Source: JAPPHY01 sp034423135
Lineage (GTDB): Bacteria; Chloroflexota; Dehalococcoidia; Lucifugimonadales; UBA2985
DNA length: 64,000 nt
Reading direction: 5' to 3'
Assembly (NCBI GenBank): GCA_034423135.1
Contig: DAOUJC010000008.1
Span: 62,001 to 126,000, forward strand
Part shown: positions 9,730-19,112 of the stretch, in pieces
Layout: the number at the start of each line of letters is the position of its first letter
How positions within the stretch are numbered: position 1 is the first letter of the stretch
Program-made: the position numbers and the translations under genes
Notes under the pieces: generated by a model
Told to the model about the DNA's origin: nothing
The model's database searches: none
What the model saw: the letters and a program-made list of their open reading frames with translations, nothing else

Positions 9730-9847
9730 GTCCTTGAAGGCAAAAAGCCGCACGGCATGCGATACATAGGGCGCATGAATCGAAATGGCGAAATCGTGCA
9801 TCTAATGCGGTGTGGAATGCAGAGAATCTCAATGAAGGGGGTGGACC

Positions 9848-10018
9848 ATGTTGGTGCTGAAGGGTTGCCCTCGATGCCGAGGGGACGTCTACTACGACAG
9901 AGACTACTATGGGATGTACAAGCAGTGCATCCAGTGTGGGTACCTGGAGGACGTTGACACTTCCCGTGAGCAGGCTGCGGTGGCGGTGGCAGTGAAGCCC
10001 AGCAAGAAAGCTGCGTGA
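9848..10018 (+). CDS. Small zinc-ribbon protein, HspR-linked
   Basis: A 56-residue protein with CPRC at residues 8-11 and CIQCGY near 28-33, and a basic Lys/Ala tail (KPSKKAA). The core CPRC.GDVYYDRDYYG..KQCIQCGY matches the protein at 5076, so the two are paralogues. It starts at an ATG after GGGGGTGG. It is transcribed divergently from hspR-grpE-dnaK behind a shared HAIR-like operator and ends in a strong terminator, making it a single-gene heat-shock-type unit. The function is unknown. Its size and ribbon suggest a zinc-dependent adaptor, RNA-binding or redox-sensing role, but that is inference. Confidence 0.82.
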   Translation: MLVLKGCPRCRGDVYYDRDYYGMYKQCIQCGYLEDVDTSREQAAVAVAVKPSKKAA

Positions 10019-10033
10019 TCAGCTCTTCCGCAG

Positions 10034-10891
10034 TCAGCCGGGGGCGTTGGCAACCGACGCCCCCGGCTTCTTCTTTAAGGCCGCGTTCAGGTTGCCCGAG
10101 ACGAATCCCCCAAGGTCCAGGGCTGCGTAGAGGTAGCCCAGGCCGCGCATGTCGGCCACAAGCTTCTCCCTGACGCCCGGCTCCAGCAGCAGCGCCATGT
10201 CCTCTGCTTCAACCTCTATGCGCGCAATCGTGTCGTGGTGGCGCACACGGAACTGCCGCAGTCCCAGCTCGCGAAGCAGCGCCTCTGCCTTGGCGATGCG
10301 CCCCAGCGCCTCCACAGATACCGGCGAGCCGAACGGAATCCTAGATGAGAGACACGGCTGCGCCGGCTTGTCCCACGTTGGCAGGCCGCGCTGGCGTGAC
10401 AGCTCGCGGATGTCCGCCTTGGTCAGACGCGCCTCAACCATTGGGTTGCGTATGCTGCGCTCTTCGCCGGCCTTGAGGCCGGGACGAAAGTCGCCAAGGT
10501 CGTCGAGGTTGGTGCCGCTGGACACCCACGCCAGTCCCTCAGCCTCGGCGATGGGCTGCAGCCGGGAGTAAAGCTCCACCTTGCAGAAGTAGCAGCGGCG
10601 GGCGTCATTGGCGACGTAGCGCGGGTCTTCCATCTCGAGAGTCTCGATGACCCGATGGCGCAGACCCAGCGACCGCGCAAGCTCCACGGCCTCCTCCAGC
10701 TCCGATGGCGCCATGCTGGGCGACGAGGCGGTCACCGACAGGCTGCGGTCGCCGAGGACGTCGCGTGCCGTGACCGCGAGATAGGCGCTGTCCACGCCGC
10801 CGGAGAAGGCCACGACCGTTGAACCCATCTCCCGGAGGATGGTCTCCAAGCGGGCCTGTTTTTCCTGTAGCTCCAGTTCAGCTTCGGTCAT
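10034..10891 (-). CDS. larE: LarE-type ATP-dependent sulfur transferase
   Basis: LarE adenylates and thiolates the pyridinium precursor of the nickel-pincer cofactor. The PP-loop is VVAFSGGVDSAYLAV near residue 30, and the family marks are VSSGTNLDDLGDFRPG and KPAQPCLSSRIPFGSPV. Three cysteines stand at the positions seen in cluster-type LarE proteins: RRCYFCK and PCLSS. This suggests a [4Fe-4S]-dependent rather than a single-cysteine sacrificial mechanism (inference from family knowledge). The start at ATG 10891 (MTEAELELQEKQ) gives 285 residues; the longer upstream frame looks non-coding. It follows radA by 68 nt. larC is at the left edge of the window. Confidence 0.9.
   Translation of the reverse strand: MTEAELELQEKQARLETILREMGSTVVAFSGGVDSAYLAVTARDVLGDRSLSVTASSPSMAPSELEEAVELARSLGLRHRVIETLEMEDPRYVANDARRCYFCKVELYSRLQPIAEAEGLAWVSSGTNLDDLGDFRPGLKAGEERSIRNPMVEARLTKADIRELSRQRGLPTWDKPAQPCLSSRIPFGSPVSVEALGRIAKAEALLRELGLRQFRVRHHDTIARIEVEAEDMALLLEPGVREKLVADMRGLGYLYAALDLGGFVSGNLNAALKKKPGASVANAPG
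10036..10068 (+). terminator. Terminator of the zinc-ribbon gene, inside the larE 3' end
   Basis: AGCCGGGGGCGT (10036-10047) pairs with ACGCCCCCGGCT (10057-10068). Inner pairing continues to a 3-nt CAA loop, and TCTTCTTT follows on the plus strand. The stem overlaps the last codons of the convergent larE gene. Confidence 0.88.
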
Positions 10892-10959
10892 TCGTATAAT
10901 CTTGGCCGTCGATTTCCTAACTTGCCATTCAGCATAGACCCTGAGACCTGCGCATGCAA

Positions 10960-12351
10960 CTATGCGTCTCGTGTCGGCCGTGGCGGAAACGCCAGCGCAA
11001 GCGCCTCTCCGACCGTCCCTGCACCAAGCAGCCTCACGCCTGCGGGCGGTTCCAGCGTCGAGAATGCTGAGCGCGGGCCGATGCATGACTCGAAGCCCAT
11101 GCGCCCAAGCTCGGCCAGCCTGCGTGGGACCTGCGACGCACTCCGAAGCTCGCCTCCGAGTCCAATCTCGCCGAGCGCAGAAGTGGACTCAGGGAGAGGC
11201 GCGTTCCTCAGGCTGGAGGCCAGCGCTAGTGCCATGCCGAGGTCGACCGCCGGCTCCGCGGCACGGAACCCGCCGGCCACGTTGACGATGATGTCCTGGC
11301 CTCCAAGGTTCACGCCAGCGCGCTTGACCAGCACCGCGATGATCATGAGCAGCCGGCCCATGTCCACGCCGTTGGCGACGCGACGGGGAGCGGGTAACGA
11401 TGACGGCGTGGCCAGTGCCTGAATCTCGACCAGCATCGGGCGAGTGCCCTCCATCACAGGCACGACTACGGAGCCGATGGCGTTGGCCTGGCGAGACGAG
11501 AGCGCAGCCTCGGACGGGTTGGGCACCTCGATCAGACCCGCGTCGCCCATCTCGAACACACCCACCTCGTCGGTGGCGCCGAAGCGGTTCTTCTCGCCGC
11601 GCAGTGTTCGGTATGCGCCCAGGCTGCCGCCCTCCAGGTAGAGCACGGCGTCCACCATGTGCTCCAGCGTGCGCGGTCCCGCCAGGTTGCCGTCCTTGGT
11701 GACGTGACCCGTGACCATGATGGGCGAACCGCAGGTCTTGGCCTTCCGCAGGAGAGCCAGCCCGCACTCCCTTACCTGCCCAATGCTGCCCGCGCCGGCT
11801 GGCTGGTCGGAGAATGCCACGGACTGAATGGAGTCGACGACAACGAGAGTGGGGGAGAGTCGGTCCAGGTGGTGCAGGATTGCGCCCATGTCCGTCTCCG
11901 CGAGCACGTGGAGGCCCTTCCCGGATAAACCGAGCCGGTCTGCGCGTAGCTTGATCTGCTGCGACGACTCCTCGCCGGAGACGTAGAGCGCAGGCCCGCC
12001 GCGCTCGGCGAGAGCGGCCGCCATCTGCAACAGCAGTGTGGACTTGCCGACGCCCGGGTCGCCTCCGACCAGCACCAGCGATCCGGGAACGAGGCCGCCG
12101 CCCAGAACGCGATTGGCCTCCTCCATCTGGAGCGGCAACCGCGGGAAGTCCTCGAGAGCCACCGCCGAAAGCTCACGAGGCTCCGATGCCTGTGCGGACG
12201 CAAGCCACGCCCCGTCGCCTCTCATTGAGGCTCGCGGTGCTTCTACCATCGTGTTCCACTCGCCGCACGCTCGGCAGCGGCCCTCCCATCGAAGAGCCTC
12301 CGCGCCGCAGTCGCGGCAGAAGAACGCGCTGCGGGTCTGCTCTCTGGTCAT
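10960..12351 (-). CDS. radA: DNA repair protein RadA (Sms)
   Basis: RadA is a RecA-like, DnaB-type helicase that drives branch migration in recombination. It has 463 residues. An N-terminal C4 zinc finger (FFCRDCG ... CRACGEW) is followed by Walker A GGDPGVGKST near 97-106, the RadA-specific KNRFG motif near 255, and a C-terminal Lon-protease-like domain (GGQDIIVNVAGG ... EIGLGGELR). All hallmark residues are present. It lies between clpC and larE on the same strand; the gaps are 131 and 68 nt, so co-transcription is possible. Confidence 0.97.
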   Translation of the reverse strand: MTREQTRSAFFCRDCGAEALRWEGRCRACGEWNTMVEAPRASMRGDGAWLASAQASEPRELSAVALEDFPRLPLQMEEANRVLGGGLVPGSLVLVGGDPGVGKSTLLLQMAAALAERGGPALYVSGEESSQQIKLRADRLGLSGKGLHVLAETDMGAILHHLDRLSPTLVVVDSIQSVAFSDQPAGAGSIGQVRECGLALLRKAKTCGSPIMVTGHVTKDGNLAGPRTLEHMVDAVLYLEGGSLGAYRTLRGEKNRFGATDEVGVFEMGDAGLIEVPNPSEAALSSRQANAIGSVVVPVMEGTRPMLVEIQALATPSSLPAPRRVANGVDMGRLLMIIAVLVKRAGVNLGGQDIIVNVAGGFRAAEPAVDLGMALALASSLRNAPLPESTSALGEIGLGGELRSASQVPRRLAELGRMGFESCIGPRSAFSTLEPPAGVRLLGAGTVGEALALAFPPRPTRDA

Positions 12352-12482
12352 GTTGAGGCGGGCGCATGCATAGCGAGCCTGTACAAGAAGGATGCTCCAC
12401 TAACGCTCAACTGCCGCCTCCGGTGATGGGATGCGGGTTGCGACTGGCGCGATTGTCTCGGAAAAGGAGCAGCGCTCCCGCG

Positions 12483-14945
<2,463 letters not shown>

Positions 14946-14962
14946 TGCTCTCTCCTAACGCG

Positions 14963-16102
14963 CTATCTCTCAGGCGAGGCAAAATCCTCTGGCCAGGGTA
15001 TGCCCTCGGCCTGTTTCAAGCTGAGCGCCAAGCGCTTCCGCTCGGGCTCAATCTTCAAGATCCTCAGGGTAAGCTGGTCTCCCTCTCTGACCACCTCCCT
15101 GGGGTGGCTAACCGTATTGTAGCTGAGCTCTGATATGTGGATGAGGCCTTCAACCGACCCTTCCAGGCGGGCAAAGGCGCCAAAGTTGGTGAGCTTGGTG
15201 ACCGTGGCATCCACAAGCTGGTCTACGTGATAGCGATCCGGCACGGAGTCCCACGGCTCCGGCGCCAGCCTCTTGAGGCTGAGCGCGATCCGCTTGGTGT
15301 CCATGTCCACCTTCAGGACGTAGACGTCCACCTCGTCGCCCACCTTGACCACGTCCTCGGTGGAGCGCACGGGCTCCCAGGACAGCTCGGATATGTGGAT
15401 GAGGCCGTCAGCGCCGCCAAGGTCAACGAACGCTCCGAAGTCGCTGACGCCGCTAACTCGTCCGCGGCGCGTTTCTCCCGGCTCCAGGTCCTGCAGGAGC
15501 TGCTCCTTGCGGGACTGCCTGTACTCCTGGATGGCGACCTTCTCGGAGAAGACGGCTCTTCGCCTCCCGCGGTCCACCTCTATGACCTTGAGCTGGATGT
15601 TCTCGCCGATGCGGCTCTCGTCTGTGTCTTCACCGGTGCTTCTGGGCGCCCAGGCCAGGTGAGACGTTGGCACAAAGCCCTTGAGTCCAGAAACGTCCAC
15701 CAGAGCGCCGCCCCGGTTGAATCCCGTGATCGTCCCGGTCACCGGCTCGCCGCTGTCCAGCTTGTCGGCGACGTTCAGCCAACTGATCTCCTCCCTAGCC
15801 CTGTCCACGGAAAGGATGGCTGCGCCGTCCGCGCGCTCCGCCTCCATCACGCTCGTGAGGATCTCGTCGCCCACCTTCAGGGAGGCAATGTCGTCCTCCG
15901 ACATGGAGCGCATCTCCTTGGCCGGCACGATGCCCTCCGACTTGTTGCCGATGCCCACGAGAATGCTGTCCTTGTCCACGCTCATGATGACGCCCTGAAC
16001 GAGGTCGCCGCTGCGAATGGCCCGCATCTGCTCCGACTCGCGGAGCAGGGACTCCATATTCTCGACTGTGGGAGCGGAATCTGTGGTGGTCACTTCAGTC
16101 AT
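14963..16102 (-). CDS. rpsA: Ribosomal protein S1-like, four S1 domains
   Basis: An RNA-binding protein of the S1 family that helps mRNA dock to the 30S subunit. It has 379 residues with four S1 repeats: GVIMSVDKDSILVGIG near 48, GTITGFNRGGALVDVSGLKG near 130, GRVSGVSDFGAFVDLGGADG near 220 and ATVTKLTNFGAFARLEGSVEG near 305. E. coli S1 has six; four is usual for Gram-positive-type S1. The ATG at 16102 is taken as start, though the best AGGAGG lies about 25 nt upstream, so an earlier non-ATG start is possible. A consensus promoter is at 16150-16178. Confidence 0.93.
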   Translation of the reverse strand: MTEVTTTDSAPTVENMESLLRESEQMRAIRSGDLVQGVIMSVDKDSILVGIGNKSEGIVPAKEMRSMSEDDIASLKVGDEILTSVMEAERADGAAILSVDRAREEISWLNVADKLDSGEPVTGTITGFNRGGALVDVSGLKGFVPTSHLAWAPRSTGEDTDESRIGENIQLKVIEVDRGRRRAVFSEKVAIQEYRQSRKEQLLQDLEPGETRRGRVSGVSDFGAFVDLGGADGLIHISELSWEPVRSTEDVVKVGDEVDVYVLKVDMDTKRIALSLKRLAPEPWDSVPDRYHVDQLVDATVTKLTNFGAFARLEGSVEGLIHISELSYNTVSHPREVVREGDQLTLRILKIEPERKRLALSLKQAEGIPWPEDFASPER

Positions 16103-16149
16103 CTCCACAAAGAATGCGGGGTGAAGACCTCCTCCCCGCACCAATTAGA

Positions 16150-16178
16150 ATTATATGCCCCTTCCAGGTAGGTGTAAA
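16150..16178 (-). promoter_or_regulatory. Promoter of rpsA
   Basis: On the minus strand, TTTACA (16173-16178) and TATAAT (16150-16155) are separated by 17 nt. The predicted start near 16143 gives a leader of about 40 nt containing GGGGAGGAGG. Confidence 0.75.
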
Positions 16179-16294
16179 GTGGCTTTGGCGCGCCGGTCTC
16201 CCTGTATCCTCACTAGATAGCGCCAAACAGCAGGCATGGCGGCATGCCATTCGGCGCGTGGCTGTTGGAGTAGAGTGGTCATCCGTTAAGTGTA

Positions 16295-16333
16295 CCGGCG
16301 GGCCAATCTGTAATAGTTGAGCCGACCCGCCGG
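16295..16333 (-). terminator. Stem-loop downstream of 5S rRNA, possible terminator
   Basis: CCGGCGGG (16295-16302) and CCCGCCGG (16326-16333) form a perfect 8-bp stem just beyond the 5S 3' end. On the 5S transcript strand it is followed by TACACTTAA rather than a true U-run, so terminator function is only likely. Confidence 0.5.
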
Positions 16334-16350
16334 AGCGATTTTGACCAGTG

Positions 16351-16470
16351 CCCCTGGCAGTGACCTATTTTCCCACCCAGTTGCCCAGGCAGTATCGTCG
16401 GCGCTGGGGTGTTTCACTTCCGTGTTCGAGATGGGTACGGGTGGTTCCACCCCGCTAGGACCACCAGAGA
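16351..16470 (-). rRNA. rrf: 5S ribosomal RNA
   Basis: On the minus strand the sequence shows the 5S landmarks: GGTGGTCCTAGCGGGG near the 5' end, CCCATCTCGAACACGGAAG in the conserved loop B/helix III region, and GGTGGGAAAATAGGTC in the loop E/D region. The 5' strand (TCTCTGGTGG) pairs with the 3' strand (CTGCCAGGGGC) as helix I. Ends are set from helix I, giving about 120 nt. No 16S or 23S gene is adjacent: rpsA is downstream and purA diverges upstream. It has its own promoter, so this 5S copy is unlinked from the large rRNA genes in this window. Confidence 0.93.
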
Positions 16471-16478
16471 CGTCACTA

Positions 16479-16507
16479 ATCATAGGGGCTGTGTCCAAAT
16501 AATGCAA
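16479..16507 (-). promoter_or_regulatory. Promoter of the isolated 5S rRNA gene
   Basis: On the minus strand, TTGCAT (16502-16507) and TATGAT (16479-16484) are separated by 17 nt, with the -10 ending 8 nt before the 5S 5' end. The position matches direct transcription initiation at or just ahead of mature 5S. Confidence 0.72.
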
Positions 16508-16697
16508 TAGTCCCAGGCCGGCAATCCAGGCAAGTGTGACGAGGGAAGGGCAGCACTCCAGGATGCAGGATTCCCGGCAAGCAAGCACAGGCAGACTGCG
16601 CCCCACCCCTCCCGCATGGCTGTCTATGCAATCACCCGTTCCTTTGCTATACTCTTTGCGGCCTGCGGGGGAGGCCACGCTAAAGGAAAGTGAAGAA

Positions 16698-17987
16698 ATG
16701 CCTGCATACGCCATCATCGGAGGACAGTGGGGCGACGAAGGCAAGGGCAAGGTTGTGGACCTGCTCTCGGCCGACGCCCACGTGGTCGCTCGATTCAACG
16801 GCGGCAACAACGCCGGACACACCGTCATCACTGACGCCGGCGAGTTCAAGTTTCACCTCATTCCAGCCGGCATCCTCAGGCCGGAGTGCACCTGCATCAT
16901 CGGCAACGGCGTAGTGGTGAACCCCGACTCCTTCATGGAGGAGGTCGTGGGACTGCGGGAGCGAAACATCTCGGTGGACCGGCTGGTCATTAGCGACAAG
17001 ACACAGGTGATCATGCCGTACCACACGCTGCTCGACAGGCTTGAGGAGGAGATGCGGGCGGAGAGCGGCAAGGCCATCGGCACCACCGGCATGGGCATCG
17101 GGCCGGCCTACATGGACAAGGCCGCACGCTCCGGCATTCGCATGGCAGACCTTCTGGACGAGGGGTCGCTTCTCAAAAGGTTGAGCTTTGTCCTGGAGCA
17201 GAAGAACGCCGTCATCACCCGGCTCTACGGCAAGGAGGCGGTCTCCCTGGAGGAGACGTACGAGCGGTGTTTGGAGTGGGGCAAGGGCCTCAGGCCGTTC
17301 ATCAGGCCGGTGGAGCCCATACTGCATCAGGCATTCGCAGCCGGGCAGCGCGTCATTCTGGAGGGGGCGCAGGGAACACTCCTCGACGTCGACCACGGCA
17401 CCTACCCCTACGTCACGTCGTCGTCGCCCACGGTTGGCGGCGCGTGTGCCGGCCTCGGCATCAGCCCGAGGCACGTGCAGGCGATTGCGGGCGTGTACAA
17501 GGCGTACACGACGCGCGTGGGGTCCGGGCCGCTTCCAACGGAGCTCAACGACGAGGTGGGGGAGTTCATCCGGCAGCGGGCGTGGGAGTATGGTACCACC
17601 ACAGGACGGCCGCGGCGCTGCGGCTGGTTCGACGCGGTGGCCGCGCGGTACTCGGCGACCATCAACGGCGTGACATCCGCCATCCTCACTAGGCTGGACG
17701 TACTCGACGGCATCTCGCCTGTGCGGATATGCGTTGGCTACCGCCTCGGCGACGAGACGATCCACGAGTTTCCCACGGACGCATCTCGTCTGGAGGCGTG
17801 CGAGCCCATCTACGAGGACCTGCCGGGATGGGAGAAGGCCACAGCCAGCGCGCGCAGAATGGACGACCTCCCGGAGGAAGCCGTCAACTACCTGAACCGG
17901 GTGCAGGATCTGATCGGCTGCTCCATTGACATGGTGTCAACCGGCCCCGGTCGCGACGAAGCTATCATCGTCAAGCCCATCTTCTAG
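16698..17987 (+). CDS. purA: Adenylosuccinate synthetase
   Basis: PurA joins IMP and aspartate using GTP, the first committed step to AMP. It has 429 residues, normal length. The N-terminal phosphate loop is IGGQWGDEGKGKVVD, followed by FNGGNNAGHT, the IMP-binding GTTGMGIGPAY, and the C-terminal TRLDVLDG (GTP base recognition). The ATG at 16698 is chosen because it begins exactly at the conserved fold; the frame extends upstream without homology. A TATACT box lies at 16648-16653 with a poor -35. It is divergent from the 5S rRNA gene. Confidence 0.98.
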   Translation: MPAYAIIGGQWGDEGKGKVVDLLSADAHVVARFNGGNNAGHTVITDAGEFKFHLIPAGILRPECTCIIGNGVVVNPDSFMEEVVGLRERNISVDRLVISDKTQVIMPYHTLLDRLEEEMRAESGKAIGTTGMGIGPAYMDKAARSGIRMADLLDEGSLLKRLSFVLEQKNAVITRLYGKEAVSLEETYERCLEWGKGLRPFIRPVEPILHQAFAAGQRVILEGAQGTLLDVDHGTYPYVTSSSPTVGGACAGLGISPRHVQAIAGVYKAYTTRVGSGPLPTELNDEVGEFIRQRAWEYGTTTGRPRRCGWFDAVAARYSATINGVTSAILTRLDVLDGISPVRICVGYRLGDETIHEFPTDASRLEACEPIYEDLPGWEKATASARRMDDLPEEAVNYLNRVQDLIGCSIDMVSTGPGRDEAIIVKPIF

Positions 17988-18032
17988 ACCTGGAATAGCC
18001 GGCTCATTCAAACCCCTGCCTGGCCCTTCGAG

Positions 18033-18061
18033 TTGCTGCTGGGCTGCTCCCACGCTATAAT
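18033..18061 (+). promoter_or_regulatory. Promoter with leaderless spacing
   Basis: TTGCTG (18033-18038), a 17-nt spacer, then a perfect TATAAT (18056-18061). The next ATG is at 18068, six bases after the -10, which is where transcription would begin. Confidence 0.6.
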
Positions 18062-18067
18062 TGAGAC

Positions 18068-18223
18068 ATGAGGTACGTGACTCTGGCGGCCGGGAGGCTC
18101 AAGGGACTGGCGCTGTTAACACTGTCGTATCTGAACGGCAACGGCCCCGTGCCAAGTCTGCGAGCCGCACCAGGCATCACCATGGTCGACATGGCCACGT
18201 TGCGCCGCATAAACGTCCGTTGA
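18068..18223 (+). CDS. Candidate leaderless small ORF, 51 aa
   Basis: A 51-codon frame begins six bases below a consensus -10 box, so its mRNA would start at the ATG. The product begins MRYVTLAAGRLKGLALLTL, moderately hydrophobic at residues 4-22, and is basic at the C-terminus (RRINVR). There is no Shine-Dalgarno, as expected for a leaderless message. No homologue is recognised. It could instead be a non-coding transcript or chance; the promoter position is the only support. Confidence 0.3.
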   Translation: MRYVTLAAGRLKGLALLTLSYLNGNGPVPSLRAAPGITMVDMATLRRINVR

Positions 18224-18344
18224 GACGATGAGGATATGGCCGTGAGCGCCATATACGACCTCTCAGGACGAACACCGCAGCGTCTGTAACGCCGCGCGTC
18301 CGAACCCTGTTCATTACCCCGGCCTTGGCCCGTCGCGCCTGGCT

Positions 18345-18968
18345 CTAGCCTATGTTGAAGAACCTGGGCATCAGCCCGATCCCGTAGTAGCAGGCGTAGG
18401 CTATCGTCATGTTCTTTATCAGCTTGCCTGCCCACACCGACACCAAAAACTGCGGAACGGGATACTTGAGTGTGCCGGCTGCGATGCCAATAAGGTCGAA
18501 CAGGGGATTGGGTATGGAGGAAGCCAGCAGCAGCGCCAGCCATCCCTGGCGCTCCATCCATCGTTCAACCCTTGGGTAGAAGCGGACGTTCTGGGCAATG
18601 CCGCGCCCCGAGTAGCCCAGCAGGTACCCCGAAAGCTCGCCCAGCGCCTCGCCAGTCGCTGCCACAACCGCCACCCACAGCGGGAACAGGTTGAGCAGGC
18701 TGGACCCGGCGCAAACCGCTGCGATACCTGGAATCGGCACCAGGATGGACGCGCTGCCCATCAGGCTGAGCACGAATACGCCTACGTACCCGATTGAGTC
18801 AGTTTCTGGGAGGCGATTCCTGAGGAGAATGACCCCGGCGACCAGCGAGATTACCAGCACGGCGGAAACGAGCTTCCGTACTCGCTCGTCCTGCCAGGGC
18901 CTGTAAGGCGTCTGCCCGTGCCTCAGCAGGGCGCGCTCGTACCATGTCCACCGCATCGGGTTCTTCAT
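18345..18968 (-). CDS. DedA/VTT-family membrane protein
   Basis: A 207-residue integral membrane protein of the SNARE-associated (VTT) family, which includes DedA and YqaA lipid scramblase or flippase-type proteins. After a basic cytoplasmic start there is a first helix near 32-48, then the core GYVGVFVLSLMGSASILVPI. EALGELSGYLLGYSGRG near 107-125 and a PNPLFDLIGIAAG segment near 155 follow, the last being the family's conserved proline-bearing re-entrant part. A terminal helix runs near 185. It stands alone between purA and the clp operon. The substrate cannot be told from sequence. Confidence 0.85.
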   Translation of the reverse strand: MKNPMRWTWYERALLRHGQTPYRPWQDERVRKLVSAVLVISLVAGVILLRNRLPETDSIGYVGVFVLSLMGSASILVPIPGIAAVCAGSSLLNLFPLWVAVVAATGEALGELSGYLLGYSGRGIAQNVRFYPRVERWMERQGWLALLLASSIPNPLFDLIGIAAGTLKYPVPQFLVSVWAGKLIKNMTIAYACYYGIGLMPRFFNIG

Positions 18969-19112
18969 TGCGCCTCGTATTCTACTATAGAGGCACGACG
19001 GTCAAACAGCGGCGAGATCGCGTCCTTCAACTCACTCCACGAGCACACGCCAGCGAGGGCGGGGTGCTGCCCCGGACATGACGATTCGGCAGGCAGGCCG
19101 TCGAGGCGGCGG

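Larger units (their letters stand above)
17988..18344. other. Intergenic region after purA with one candidate short ORF
   Basis: These 357 nt carry no homologous gene that I recognise. They hold a good promoter (18033-18061) and a 51-codon reading frame at 18068-18223. The remaining 120 nt before the DedA-family gene shows nothing clear; no terminator with a U-run was found behind purA. Confidence 0.6.
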
